From JAGREO01 sp020446285 (GTDB lineage: Bacteria > Pseudomonadota > Alphaproteobacteria > Geminicoccales > Geminicoccaceae), in NCBI GenBank assembly GCA_041398005.1, contig JAWKVP010000001.1, forward strand, positions 620,001-684,000: a DNA stretch of 64,000 nt, written 5' to 3'. The notes under the pieces are model-generated. The model saw only the letters and a program-made list of their open reading frames with translations. It was not told the DNA's origin and searched no databases. Shown piece after piece: positions 20,361 through 29,637 of this stretch. The position numbers were made by a program, and so were the translations under genes. Each line of letters starts with the position of its first letter. Position 1 is the first letter of the stretch.

Positions 20361-21209
20361 TCAGATCAGGCGGTACTGCTTCGCCTTGTTGCGCAGGAAG
20401 GGCAGACCCTTCGACATGACCTCGTCATGGCTTTCCGCCACCGGACGCCAGACGGCGAGGCCGAAACCGATCTCGGGCGGCATGTTGATGAAGCTTTCCA
20501 TGGCGAGACCGCCCTTGAAGCCGATGGCCGCGAGTGTGGCGTAGATCTCGTCCCAGTCGCAGGTACCCTCGCCCGGCGTTCCCCGGTCGCTTTCGCTCAG
20601 ATGGATGTATCTGAGGAACTCGCGTGCATCGAGGATGCCGTTGCCCGCACCCTTCTCCTCGATGTTCATGTGATAGGTATCGAGGTGGATGAAGATGTTG
20701 TCGGCGCCGATCCGATGGATCATGTCGCGCGCCTGCCAGCCCGTGTTGATCAGATGGTTCTCGTAGCGATTGACCGGCTCGATGCCGAACAGGAGGCCGA
20801 TCTTCTTCGCATAGGCGGCCGAGGCTTCGAGGGTGCGGGCGATATTGTCGTATTCCTTCTCGGTCGGCCAGACGCCGGTACGCTCGCCGATACCGCCGAA
20901 GGTCACGCCGGACAGTGCTTCCGCACCACAGGCCTTTGTCTTGTCGAGAGCCAGTTCCAGATAGTCGATGGCCTTGTCGGGATGCACCGAGGCCCAGCAT
21001 TCCTGCGGCAGACCGAGTGAGCAGACGGCGCGCAATCCGTTCTTTTCAATCAGCGCGCGTGTGTGCCCGGGATCGATGTCGCGCGGACGCAGCATCGGAA
21101 TCTCGATGAAGTCGACGCCGTATTTCTTCGCACCCGCCACGGCGCGCTCGGCGCCCTCGTGGTCCCAGTTCATCGTCCACATGCTGGTGTGAACGCCAAA
21201 TCCTTCCAT
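20361..21209 (-). CDS. sugar epimerase/isomerase of the D-tagatose 3-epimerase type
   Basis: A 282-residue TIM-barrel protein of the xylose isomerase-like/AP endonuclease 2 fold, resembling ketose 3-epimerases. Metal and catalytic candidates are the Glu in FGIEPVNRYE, Asp and His in HLDTYHMN, and the Glu in LAMESF, the positions used by D-tagatose/D-psicose 3-epimerases. The ATG at 21209 has AAGGAA upstream and is 4 bp after the end of the permease gene. As last gene of the ABC importer operon it should act on the imported sugar or its product. The exact substrate is unknown. Confidence 0.85.
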   Translation of the reverse strand: MEGFGVHTSMWTMNWDHEGAERAVAGAKKYGVDFIEIPMLRPRDIDPGHTRALIEKNGLRAVCSLGLPQECWASVHPDKAIDYLELALDKTKACGAEALSGVTFGGIGERTGVWPTEKEYDNIARTLEASAAYAKKIGLLFGIEPVNRYENHLINTGWQARDMIHRIGADNIFIHLDTYHMNIEEKGAGNGILDAREFLRYIHLSESDRGTPGEGTCDWDEIYATLAAIGFKGGLAMESFINMPPEIGFGLAVWRPVAESHDEVMSKGLPFLRNKAKQYRLI

Positions 21210-21213
21210 GAAG

Positions 21214-22203
21214 TCATTCCTTTCTGCGGAAGAGTGCTGCGACCTGATCGGATCGGAGAATCATCACCGCGATCAGGAACAGGCCCCAGACAGCCGTTGC
21301 GAGATGCTGGTTGGCTCCGACGAGATTGAGGCCGGAGGAGAGGATCTGCAGGATCAGGATGGCGATGATGACCGGTGCTACCTTGCCGTGTCCGCCGAAC
21401 GGATCGATGCCGCCGAGAAAGATCGCGAGGACGGTGACCAGCAGCAGGGCCTCGCCATGGCCCACGCGGACCGAATTGAACCGGGCGGCCATGAGGATGC
21501 CGGCAATGGCACAGATCACGCCGGAAAGCGTGTAGATCAGCACCAGTGTCCGTTTCGTGTCGATTCCCGAATACTCGCTCGCACGGATGTTGGAGCCGAC
21601 CATGTAGACGGCGAAGCCATGGCGGCTTCGGCGCAGCATGACATGCCATGCGAGGGCGACGAGGGCGAACAGCAGAAGCGGCACCGGCAGACCGTAGAAC
21701 GTTCCATGGCCGAGGACCGCAAGCGACGGCGGAAAGCCCGAAATGTCGCCGCCACGGGTGAGGAATTCGCCAAGCCCGCGCAGGAAGATCATCATCGCCA
21801 GCGACACCAGAATGGGATGGGCACCGATATAGGCGATGACCGCACCCATCACGGCACCGGCGATGGCGCCCACGGCAACGGCCGCGAGCGAACCCAGGAT
21901 GACGGCGAACATGCCGGCATCCGGTCCGCCGAACTGCAGCAATACCCATGCAAGCGCCAGACCGGATATGTTGGCGGTGTAGATGATCGCGAGATTGAGG
22001 CCGCCCGAGATCATCGGCGCCAGCATGGCGAGTGTGAGAAGACCGAGGAGCGGCGCCTGAAAGCCCATCGACGACAGGTTGCGCGCGGTGAGGAACTGCG
22101 GGGTGGCGAGGCTGTAGGCGGCCACCATGACAGCCATCAGGACCAGCAGACCGAAGGTCTCGCGACCGAAGATTTCCTCCAGGCGACGGACGATGGCGTT
22201 CAT
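21214..22203 (-). CDS. sugar ABC transporter permease (RbsC type), second copy
   Basis: A 329-residue membrane permease of the ribose/CUT2 family with about ten hydrophobic segments. The coupling region SGIDTKRTLVLIYTLSG and the late-family motif ILAIFLGGIDPFGG-type stretch are present. The start ATG overlaps the stop of the upstream permease (ATGA, bases 22200-22203) and has GGAGGG 6 bases upstream. The pair of different permeases suggests a heterodimeric channel, as in some CUT2 systems. Confidence 0.93.
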   Translation of the reverse strand: MNAIVRRLEEIFGRETFGLLVLMAVMVAAYSLATPQFLTARNLSSMGFQAPLLGLLTLAMLAPMISGGLNLAIIYTANISGLALAWVLLQFGGPDAGMFAVILGSLAAVAVGAIAGAVMGAVIAYIGAHPILVSLAMMIFLRGLGEFLTRGGDISGFPPSLAVLGHGTFYGLPVPLLLFALVALAWHVMLRRSRHGFAVYMVGSNIRASEYSGIDTKRTLVLIYTLSGVICAIAGILMAARFNSVRVGHGEALLLVTVLAIFLGGIDPFGGHGKVAPVIIAILILQILSSGLNLVGANQHLATAVWGLFLIAVMILRSDQVAALFRRKE

Positions 22204-23195
22204 TTGCTGCCCTCCATGCGAATCCTGCCGAGGCTCGAGAACGAGATGTTCGAGGTCGAGATCGCAACGAGGATCGCCGCACCGATGATCATCTGGAACG
22301 CGAACGGCGAAATGCCGAGCAGGTTCAGTCCGTTCTGGGTAACGGCAACGAACATCACACCGAGCACGCAGCCTGTTACGGTGCCACGGCCGCCGCCCAG
22401 CCGCGCACCGCCCAGAACGACCGCGGCAAGCACCTCGAGCTCGCGGCCATAGAGAGCGTTCGGCACCACTTCCTGAACGATGTTCACCTGCATCAGGCCG
22501 GCGATGCCGGCCATCATGCCGCACCAGCCGAAAGCCAGCGCCTGCATGGCGGCGATGTTGACGCCCGCCCGGCGGGCACCCTCGGGATTGTCGCCGAAGG
22601 CATAGAGCTGCCGGCCGACATTCGTACGCCGGATCAGGATCCAGGTGAGCAGCACGCAGACGACCATGACGGCGAACGGCAGGGTCAGTTCCGACCATGT
22701 GCCGTCGACCGCCTGATGCTCGAAGAGAATCACCCGATCACTCCACCAGTCGGGCAGGGAATAGATGCTGCGGCCACCGCTGAAGAACATCAGGAGACCG
22801 AAGAACGCGTTGAAGGTCGCGATCGTGACGACGATGGAAATGATGCGGAACTTGTGGATCAGTCCGGCATTGATCAGGCCGAGCCCGATGCCGACGATCC
22901 CGCAGACGATAAAGCCGAGAATCCAGTTGCCGCCACCGATGCCGATCAGGAACTTCGCCGCCGCATACTGGACGACGGATGAGGCCACGGCGAAGGAGAT
23001 GTCGATGCCGCCGGCGATCAGCACCACCAGCAGGCCGACGGCCCAGATCAGATTGACCGAATTGTTGTTCAGGAGCGAGGTGATGTTCGCCATCGTCAAA
23101 AACGTATCGGTCGCCAGCGAGAGACCCGCACAGAGAAGGGCGAGGACGACGAGCAGGCGAAATTCCACCTGCCTGTTTCGCAAGAGGTTATTCAT
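22200..23195 (-). CDS. sugar ABC transporter permease (RbsC type), first copy
   Basis: A 331-residue CUT2-type permease, about ten hydrophobic segments. It begins within the last codons of the ATPase gene (8-bp overlap), with GGAGGCGATCT before the ATG. The conserved LINAGLIHKFRIISIVVTIAT and LAAVVLGGARLGGGRGTVTG stretches are visible. It probably pairs with the next permease. The longer frame up to 23240 runs back into the ATPase and is not used. Confidence 0.93.
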   Translation of the reverse strand: MNNLLRNRQVEFRLLVVLALLCAGLSLATDTFLTMANITSLLNNNSVNLIWAVGLLVVLIAGGIDISFAVASSVVQYAAAKFLIGIGGGNWILGFIVCGIVGIGLGLINAGLIHKFRIISIVVTIATFNAFFGLLMFFSGGRSIYSLPDWWSDRVILFEHQAVDGTWSELTLPFAVMVVCVLLTWILIRRTNVGRQLYAFGDNPEGARRAGVNIAAMQALAFGWCGMMAGIAGLMQVNIVQEVVPNALYGRELEVLAAVVLGGARLGGGRGTVTGCVLGVMFVAVTQNGLNLLGISPFAFQMIIGAAILVAISTSNISFSSLGRIRMEGSK

Positions 23196-24696
23196 AGATC
23201 GCCTCCTCCAGCGCCTGCACGGAGGTCGTGCGCGGGTCATATTCGCCGGCGATCCGGCCCTGAACCATGTGCAGGACGCGGTCGGAATTGTAGAGTGCCT
23301 CGGTCACCTCGTCCGAGATCAGCAGGATCGCCAGTCCCTGTTCGGCAAGCTCGCGCACGATGCGGAAAAGACCGGCGCGGGCACCGACATCGACGCCGAC
23401 GGTGGGACTGTCGAGGATCAGCACCTTCGGTTCGGTCGCCAGCCACTTGGCCAGAACGACCTTCTGCTGGTTGCCGCCCGAGAGCGTCGAGATGGCATCA
23501 TCGGGCAGACCGATCTTGATACCCAGTTTTTCCACCCAGCCCCGGATCAGGCCGAGCTTCTTCCCGTTCGATATCAGACCGAGCCCGTCCAGCAGCCTGT
23601 CCAGCACGGATATCGACGCATTGTCGACGATCGACTGTTTCTGCAGGAGGCCCAGCGACAACCGGTCCTCGGAGACATAGGCCATGCCTCGGGCGATCGC
23701 CGCGCGGATGCTGGCCGGTCGATAGACGTCACCATGCAGCCGCATCTCGCCGGTGGCCGGTTCGCTCATGCCCATCATCGCGTGCGCCAGTTCGGTGCGC
23801 CCGGCGCCGAGCAGTCCGCACAGCCCGACGACCTCGCCGCGGCGGATGACGAGATCGATATTCTCGAACTCGCCGGGGCGGCCGAGCCGGTTCGCCTCGA
23901 AGACCGCCGGCGCCGAACTCATGTCGCGCGCCGCGACGCTGTCCTCGAGCATATGCCCGGTCATCAGTTCGCCCAGCCGGGCCTGCGTCATGCCCTCGGT
24001 CGGGTAGACACCCACGAGCCGCCCGTCGCGAACGACGGTGACCCGCCGCGCGATCTCGAGGACCTCGGCGAGGCGATGGCTGACAAAGACGATGGCGACA
24101 CCGTCGGCCGACAGCCTCCGCACGATATCGAGCAGCCGGTCGGTTTCGGACTGGGTCAGGGATGCGGTGGGCTCATCCATGAAGATCAGCCGGGCATCAT
24201 TCATCAGCGAACGGGCGATGGCCACGACCTGACGCTGGGCGATCGGCAGGGTGGAGAGCGCCGCATCGAGATCCAGCGTCACGCCGAGACGTTCGAGCGT
24301 TGCACCCGCCCTTTTCTTCATTCCACGATAATCGACACCGCGCGGACGCAAGCCCACCATGGCATCGAAGGCGATGTTCTCCGCCACGCTCATGTTCGCG
24401 AACAGCGCCAGATCCTGCCAGATGACCGAGACGCCCCTGTCGCGCGCCTGAACCGGCGTGATGCCGTCGAGACGTTCGCCGAACAGCTCGATGAGCCCGG
24501 CCGATTCCGGCTTGTAGACACCGGTAACGATCTTGATGAGGGTCGATTTTCCGCAACCATTCTCTCCGGCAAGGCAATGCACCTCCCCTTCGAGAACCTC
24601 GAAATCCACGCCATCGAGCGCCTTGACGCCGCCGAAGGTCTTCGAGACGGCCTTCAGGCGCAGCGCGTGCCGCTCTGCCCCGCCGCTTTCCGGCAT
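23188..24696 (-). CDS. sugar ABC transporter ATPase (RbsA type, two nucleotide domains)
   Basis: A 502-residue double ATPase of the CUT2 family that powers sugar import. The first domain has a normal Walker A (GENGCGKST) and a divergent signature (LPIAQRQ). The second has a divergent P-loop (GLLGAGRTE) but a full LSGGNQQKV signature. This asymmetry is normal for RbsA/MglA proteins, which keep one catalytic site. The start at 24696 follows GGAGG; an upstream in-frame start at 24720 is less likely. Confidence 0.95.
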   Translation of the reverse strand: MPESGGAERHALRLKAVSKTFGGVKALDGVDFEVLEGEVHCLAGENGCGKSTLIKIVTGVYKPESAGLIELFGERLDGITPVQARDRGVSVIWQDLALFANMSVAENIAFDAMVGLRPRGVDYRGMKKRAGATLERLGVTLDLDAALSTLPIAQRQVVAIARSLMNDARLIFMDEPTASLTQSETDRLLDIVRRLSADGVAIVFVSHRLAEVLEIARRVTVVRDGRLVGVYPTEGMTQARLGELMTGHMLEDSVAARDMSSAPAVFEANRLGRPGEFENIDLVIRRGEVVGLCGLLGAGRTELAHAMMGMSEPATGEMRLHGDVYRPASIRAAIARGMAYVSEDRLSLGLLQKQSIVDNASISVLDRLLDGLGLISNGKKLGLIRGWVEKLGIKIGLPDDAISTLSGGNQQKVVLAKWLATEPKVLILDSPTVGVDVGARAGLFRIVRELAEQGLAILLISDEVTEALYNSDRVLHMVQGRIAGEYDPRTTSVQALEEAIYE

Positions 24697-24831
24697 GTTT
24701 TCGATCCTCCCCGATCGCACGGGCCTTCACGCATTCGCCGGCAAAAGCCCCGGATTTGGAGCCGGAACGCCGTGCGGCCATATCCGGCCACGGGAGCGCC
24801 CCGGTTCCGTTTTCGACATCCTTGGTCCTCG

Positions 24832-24862
24832 CGGTCCGGGCTTTGCTTTCCCGCCCGGACCG
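24832..24862 (-). terminator. hairpin between binding-protein and ATPase genes
   Basis: A perfect 10-bp stem (CGGTCCGGGC / GCCCGGACCG) with an 11-base loop, 9 bp after the binding-protein gene. There is no T run. Such hairpins after binding-protein genes usually protect that message and lower downstream expression. Confidence 0.6.
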
Positions 24863-24871
24863 GAGGGGGCG

Positions 24872-25852
24872 TCAGAGCCCCATGTCGGCGAGACTGTCGA
24901 CGGTATCCTTGTTCAGTTCCAGCAGGTTGTCGGTGATGATGACATGCCTGTCGAAATCCGGCTCGACCACACCCAGACCCGGAATGTCCTGACCGGCAGT
25001 GATCTCCTCGCCATCGGCCAGCATCTTGCCGAGCGTGACGAACACCTCGCCGGCCTGCGCCGGGTTCCACATGTAGCCGCCCGTCAGGATGCCCGAATGG
25101 ACCATCTTGCGACCCTGTCCCGGCGAGAACGGACCGAGCACGAAGATTTCGCCGGTCTTGCGGCGTTCCTCGACCGCGCGCCCGGCACCGATCGGACCCT
25201 GGCTGCCGAAAGCGAGAAAGCCCCGCAGGTCGGGATTGGCGGCGATCAGGTCGAGTGCCGTGGCACGGCTGTCATCGACATTCTCGGCAACGCCGTAGCG
25301 TTCGCCGACGATCTCGAGGTCGGGGCGGTTCTCATCCAGCCAGGCAATCGCCGCATCGGCCCAGGCATTGTGCAACGGCACGGTCAGCGATCCGACATAC
25401 ACGGCATACTTGCCGGCACCCTCCGCGTTTTCCGAGAACAGCTTCGCATGTGCCTCGCCAAAGCCCTGGGCCGACGCCAGTTCGAAATCCCAGTCGATGT
25501 TCGAAAGGCCGGGACCTTCGTGCGCGATCACCTTGATGCCGGCATCGCGCGCCTTCTTGAGCACCGGCTCGAGCGCCGCCTCGTCATTGGGAACGACGCC
25601 GATCACATCCACGCCCTTGGCGATCAGATCCTCGATGGCCTGCACCTGCAGTGCCGGATCGGCCGAAACCGGACCGATCATCTCGGCGGTCACACCCAGC
25701 TCTTCGGCACGCTTGTGGATACCTTCCTCCATGGCGTTGAACCATGGAATGCCGCCGATCTTGACCACCACGCCGATTTCCTGGGCCATGGCCGCACCGG
25801 AAAGGCCGGCCGTGATGGCGATCGCACTGGCGAATGCCAGAAATTTCTTCAT
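24872..25852 (-). CDS. sugar-binding periplasmic protein (RbsB-like)
   Basis: A 326-residue periplasmic binding protein of the ribose/galactose type. The signal peptide is MKKFLAFASAIAITAGLSGAAMAQ. The mature part starts EIGVVVKIGGIPWFNAMEEG and contains the QAIEDLIAKGVDVIGVVPND stretch that is typical of the family. The ATG at 25852 has GGGAGG 5 bases upstream; the longer frame to 25999 crosses the operator region. It is the first gene of the five-gene import operon divergent from the LacI regulator. The ligand is unknown. Confidence 0.93.
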   Translation of the reverse strand: MKKFLAFASAIAITAGLSGAAMAQEIGVVVKIGGIPWFNAMEEGIHKRAEELGVTAEMIGPVSADPALQVQAIEDLIAKGVDVIGVVPNDEAALEPVLKKARDAGIKVIAHEGPGLSNIDWDFELASAQGFGEAHAKLFSENAEGAGKYAVYVGSLTVPLHNAWADAAIAWLDENRPDLEIVGERYGVAENVDDSRATALDLIAANPDLRGFLAFGSQGPIGAGRAVEERRKTGEIFVLGPFSPGQGRKMVHSGILTGGYMWNPAQAGEVFVTLGKMLADGEEITAGQDIPGLGVVEPDFDRHVIITDNLLELNKDTVDSLADMGL

Positions 25853-25980
25853 TGGATCCTCCCTTGGGGACACGCCCCGGACGTTCACTCGCCGCACATC
25901 GCACGAGATCAGAACAGTCGATCGCGCCTGCCGCCGCAAGACAACGGTACCGGCTTGCTCCCGACCTGCAAGAGCCCTGT

Positions 25981-26001
25981 TGCACAATCGATGTTGCATC
26001 G
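25981..26001. promoter_or_regulatory. candidate LacI-family operator
   Basis: Two overlapping dyads lie here: TGCACAATCGATGTTGCA (outer arms TGCA, core ATCGAT) and CGATG-TTG-CATCG. They sit between the divergent binding-protein gene and the LacI-type regulator. LacI-family sites are usually palindromes with a central CG, as in this ATCGAT core. Assignment is by position and symmetry only. Confidence 0.5.
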
Positions 26002-26048
26002 GCTAGTACGGCACTGTGAAGATGTCAAGGGAGCGCTTGCGAACAATC

Positions 26049-27092
26049 ATGAAAACTTCACAAAAACAGACAATCTACGACATCGCACGAGAAACCGGAA
26101 CTTCGCCATCAACAGTCAGTGCCGCGCTCAACGGCCGATGGAAGGAACGCCGGATCAGCAAGGAGACCGCCGGGCGGATCATCGAGCTCGCGCGGCGCAT
26201 GGACTACTCGGTCAATCGTCAGGCGCGCGGCCTGCGCACTGCACGCTCGGGCCTCGTCGGCCTGATCCTGCCCGAACACGACAACCGCTTCTTCTCCGAT
26301 CTGAGCCAGAGCTTCACGCTCGAGGCGCGCGGCCGTTCGCAATGCCCCGTCATCATCGCCACCCAGCGCGATCCGGCGGCCGAAGAAAGTACGGTTCAGG
26401 ACCTGATGGCCTATTCCATCGATGCACTGTTCATCGCCGGCGCCGCCGATCCCTTGCGGATCAGCCGGATCTGCCGCTCGGCCAACCTGCCGCATGTCTT
26501 CATCGACCAGCCCTGCCCCGACGCTCCATCCGTCATCACCGACAATGAGGCCGGCGCGCGCGCGCTCACCGAAGCCATTCTCGATTCCATGCCCACCGGC
26601 GCCACACCCGCGCGCGACCGCGTCGTTCTGATCGGCGGCGATGCCCGTCTGCACGCCTCGGCGAGCCGCATCGAGGGATTCCGCAAGGCGGTTGTGGCCC
26701 ACACGGGCCGTTGCGATCCCGAACAGATCATCGCCTGCGGCTACGAACCGGATCGCGCACTGGACGAGATGCACAGCCTCTACCGGCGCATGGGCGGCCT
26801 TCCGGCCGGTCTGTTCGCCAATTCGATCAATGTTTTCGAGGCACTCCTGCGCTTTTTCGCCCACCTCCCCGAGGCCGAACTGCTATCGACCTCGATCGGG
26901 TGTTTCGATTTCGAACCTTATGGTGAACTTCTCCGATTTCCGGTGCACATGATCCGCCAACGTCACAGAAAGCTCGTCAGCCGCGCCTGGGAGCTCATGG
27001 AAGAGGGTACGGAAGGGCCTGTACTCGTGACCGTCAACCCGGAACTCCGCCGTGCCAGGGACGGTGCCGCCCGCGTAGCGGGTTCCGCATGA
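26049..27092 (+). CDS. LacI-family transcriptional regulator
   Basis: A 347-residue repressor with an N-terminal helix-turn-helix (TIYDIARETGTSPSTVSAAL) and a periplasmic-binding-like effector domain. The hinge region NRQARGLRTARSGLVGLILP is well formed. An in-frame GTG at 26016 would add 11 residues; ATG at 26049 gives the usual short N-terminus, although GGGAG is then 16 bases away. It is divergent from the sugar importer and its stop overlaps the glycosidase start (ATGA), so it probably controls both units in response to an imported sugar. Confidence 0.93.
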   Translation: MKTSQKQTIYDIARETGTSPSTVSAALNGRWKERRISKETAGRIIELARRMDYSVNRQARGLRTARSGLVGLILPEHDNRFFSDLSQSFTLEARGRSQCPVIIATQRDPAAEESTVQDLMAYSIDALFIAGAADPLRISRICRSANLPHVFIDQPCPDAPSVITDNEAGARALTEAILDSMPTGATPARDRVVLIGGDARLHASASRIEGFRKAVVAHTGRCDPEQIIACGYEPDRALDEMHSLYRRMGGLPAGLFANSINVFEALLRFFAHLPEAELLSTSIGCFDFEPYGELLRFPVHMIRQRHRKLVSRAWELMEEGTEGPVLVTVNPELRRARDGAARVAGSA

Positions 27093-28393
27093 ATGAAATG
27101 AGGACAATGCCGATGCCGATCAACGACACCAGCAGGCTGCGCGAGCGCGCCGCCGCCATACTCGCCGAAAACGACCGCGGCCACTACACCGTTCCCACCA
27201 AAGGGCTCTATCCGTTCCAGTGGAACTGGGATTCCTGCCTGACCGCGCTTGGTTTGTCCCAGCTCGACGAGGCCCGTGGCTGGCTCGAGATCGAAACGCT
27301 GATGGCGCATCAATGGCCTGATGGAATGGTCCCCCACATCGTGTTCCATGTCGATGACGAGGGCTATTTTCCGGGTCCGCATGTCTGGCGCACGGGTCGA
27401 CCGACGCCGACATCGGGTATCACCCAACCGGCCGTCGCCGGCTTTGCGGTCCGGCGTCTGTTCGAGCGGGCACGGGACAGGAAACTGGCCGATACGAGCG
27501 CGCGCGGGCTCCTGGCGAAGATCGACCGCTGGCACCAGTGGTTCTTCACGAACCGCGATCCGGACCGCGAGGGACTGGTCGCCATCCTTCACCCATGGGA
27601 GTCCGGTCGCGACAATTCGATCGACTGGGACGAGGCGTTCGAGCGGGTACCGACCGATGGAATCGATGCCTATGTGCGCCGCGACCTTCAGCATGCCGAC
27701 GCCTCCCACCGGCCGACCAATGCCCAGTATGATCGCTATCTCTGGCTGTTGCAGTGCTTCCGCGATCTCGACTGGGACAATTCCCGATTGCATGCGGCAT
27801 CACCGTTCAGGATCGTCGACCCCGGTTTCAACGCGATCCTGATCCGCTCCTGTCAGGATCTCGCATGGCTGGCCGATCGGCTGGGAGAAGGAGACATCGC
27901 CCGACGCAACCGGAACCTCGCCGAACGCGCGCTCGCGGCGTTCGAAACGCTCTGGAGCGAGACGCACGGCCAGTATGTCTGCCGCGACCGGGTCACCGGC
28001 TCGCTGATCGACAGTGCTTCCTGCGGCGGCATCATGAGCGTCTTTGCCGCCATTCCACGCATCCGCGCAAGTGTACTCGCCCGCCGCGTCGAAACACTCG
28101 CGCGGAACAGCCGCCATGTCGTCGCCAGCCATGATCCGGCCGATTCGAGGTTCGACTCACACCGCTACTGGCGGGGGCCGATATGGCTGATCGTGAACTA
28201 CATGATTGCCGATGGTCTGGCGAACGCCGGAGAGGCCGACACAGCCGGAAGAATCCGCCGGGACAGTCTCGACCTGATCGCATCCGGCGGTTTTGCCGAA
28301 TATTACGATCCGCATTCCGGTGAACCGCTCGGCGGCGGCAGCTTCACCTGGACCGCCGCCATGGTGCTCGAGTTTCTCCGGAACAATGATTGA
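27089..28393 (+). CDS. GH63-like glycoside hydrolase (mannosyl-/glucosylglycerate hydrolase type)
   Basis: A 434-residue (alpha/alpha)6 barrel protein resembling bacterial GH63 enzymes that split mannosylglycerate or glucosylglycerate. Recognisable pieces: YPFQWNWDSCL (41-51), LHPWESGRDNS (168-177) with the likely acid D175, YWRGPIWLIVNYM, and FAEYYDPHSGE with the likely base E404. There is no signal peptide, so the substrate is hydrolysed in the cytoplasm after import. The start overlaps the LacI gene stop. Substrate choice within the family is inference. Confidence 0.8.
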   Translation: MNEMRTMPMPINDTSRLRERAAAILAENDRGHYTVPTKGLYPFQWNWDSCLTALGLSQLDEARGWLEIETLMAHQWPDGMVPHIVFHVDDEGYFPGPHVWRTGRPTPTSGITQPAVAGFAVRRLFERARDRKLADTSARGLLAKIDRWHQWFFTNRDPDREGLVAILHPWESGRDNSIDWDEAFERVPTDGIDAYVRRDLQHADASHRPTNAQYDRYLWLLQCFRDLDWDNSRLHAASPFRIVDPGFNAILIRSCQDLAWLADRLGEGDIARRNRNLAERALAAFETLWSETHGQYVCRDRVTGSLIDSASCGGIMSVFAAIPRIRASVLARRVETLARNSRHVVASHDPADSRFDSHRYWRGPIWLIVNYMIADGLANAGEADTAGRIRRDSLDLIASGGFAEYYDPHSGEPLGGGSFTWTAAMVLEFLRNND

Positions 28394-28411
28394 GACATCG
28401 ATCCGGGCCCG

Positions 28412-28438
28412 GTCGACACGCTGCGGATGCGTGTCGAC
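28412..28438. terminator. perfect hairpin between convergent genes
   Basis: A 10-bp perfect stem GTCGACACGC / GCGTGTCGAC with a 7-base loop between the glycosidase gene (ending 28393) and dcd (ending 28440). Probably a two-way transcription end; no T run is seen. Confidence 0.55.
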
Positions 28439-28439
28439 G

Positions 28440-29627
28440 TCAATCGGCCCATGGGCGGAAATGCTTGGCGAGCGTCAGGCCCTGTCTTGCATAGTTGGAG
28501 CCGATATCCCGGCCATAGAGGCGAAGCGGTGCCTCGATCAGGTCATGATAGACGATACGACCCAGGATCTGCCCGTCATCGATGAGAAACGGAACCTCGT
28601 GCGAACGCACTTCGAGAACCGCGCGCGTGCCCCGGCTGCCGTCCGCGTGATAACCGAAGCCCGGATCGAAGAACCCGGCATAATGGACGCGAAACTCGCC
28701 CACTGAAGTGTCGTAGGCGATCATTTCGCCGGCCGTATCCGGTGGAACCCAGACGGGCTGCTTCGAGGCGAGGATATAGAAATCGTCGTTGCGGAGTATG
28801 AGCCCCCTGCCCTTCGGCCGCCGCACCGGATGCCAGAAATCGCGCGCGTGGTAACCGGCGACATTGTCGAGGTCGATGGGTGTCTCGACATCGCGCCGCG
28901 CCCGAAAGCCGATGATGTCCGAACCGTTGCCGCCCGCCACGTCGACACGGATGGCAACGCCGGCATTCTTGATATCGGGCTCGTCCTCTCCGGGAATGAG
29001 ATGATAGCGGTCGTGCAGCTCGCGAAGCGCGCTGTCGGAGGGTCTGGGACTTCCGAGCTGGATGCGCAGTTGCAGCAGCCGCGCGCCCTCGCGCGCGAGA
29101 ATGTTGAACGATCGCGGCGAGATTTCCGCATAGAGCGGACCGCGATAGTTTGCCGGGACGGAATCGAATTCCGTGCCGTAATCCGTGATCAGCCTTGTGA
29201 AGACATCGAGCCGGCCGGTGGAACTCTTGGGATTGGCGATACCTGAATAACGCTTGCGCAGTTCGAGACGTTCAAGCAGCGGAACGATATAGACCTCGCC
29301 CTTGCGCAGGACCGCACCCTTGCGCAGGTCGAGCCGTTCCAGCGAAAGCTCGCGCATTCGTTCGTCGACGGTCGCACCATTGCCCGGAAGGAATGACGCC
29401 TCGACGCGGCAGGCCTCCGCACCGAGACGAAGATCGATGCTCGATGGCTGCAACTGCCCGTCGGCCAGCGGTGGCGACTTGATCTGCCAGCCGAACAGTT
29501 CGTCGAGCCGCTGGGCCGGCAACACGCCCGTCGTCCTCGCGAGTCCCTCGCCCGGCCCCCGAAAGGCCCGGCGCTGTTCGGGCAGGGAAGCGAAGAGCTC
29601 GGGCTCCATGTCATCCGGTTGCGGCAT
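28440..29627 (-). CDS. dcd: 2'-deoxycytidine 5'-triphosphate deaminase, two-domain alphaproteobacterial form
   Basis: A protein of about 395 residues built from two dUTPase/DCD-like folds, roughly double the usual 190-residue dCTP deaminase. It should convert dCTP to dUTP for thymidylate synthesis. LQPSSIDLRLG near the N-terminus matches the family opening, and SGIANPKSSTGRLDVFTRL carries the SSxGR active-site motif. The second half repeats the fold, with SHEVPFLIDDGQILGRIVY. It starts 11 bp after the rho stop. The start is uncertain (ATG 29627, ATG 29609 or TTG 29633); none has a good ribosome site. Confidence 0.85.
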   Translation of the reverse strand: MPQPDDMEPELFASLPEQRRAFRGPGEGLARTTGVLPAQRLDELFGWQIKSPPLADGQLQPSSIDLRLGAEACRVEASFLPGNGATVDERMRELSLERLDLRKGAVLRKGEVYIVPLLERLELRKRYSGIANPKSSTGRLDVFTRLITDYGTEFDSVPANYRGPLYAEISPRSFNILAREGARLLQLRIQLGSPRPSDSALRELHDRYHLIPGEDEPDIKNAGVAIRVDVAGGNGSDIIGFRARRDVETPIDLDNVAGYHARDFWHPVRRPKGRGLILRNDDFYILASKQPVWVPPDTAGEMIAYDTSVGEFRVHYAGFFDPGFGYHADGSRGTRAVLEVRSHEVPFLIDDGQILGRIVYHDLIEAPLRLYGRDIGSNYARQGLTLAKHFRPWAD

Positions 29628-29637
29628 CGACAATCGG

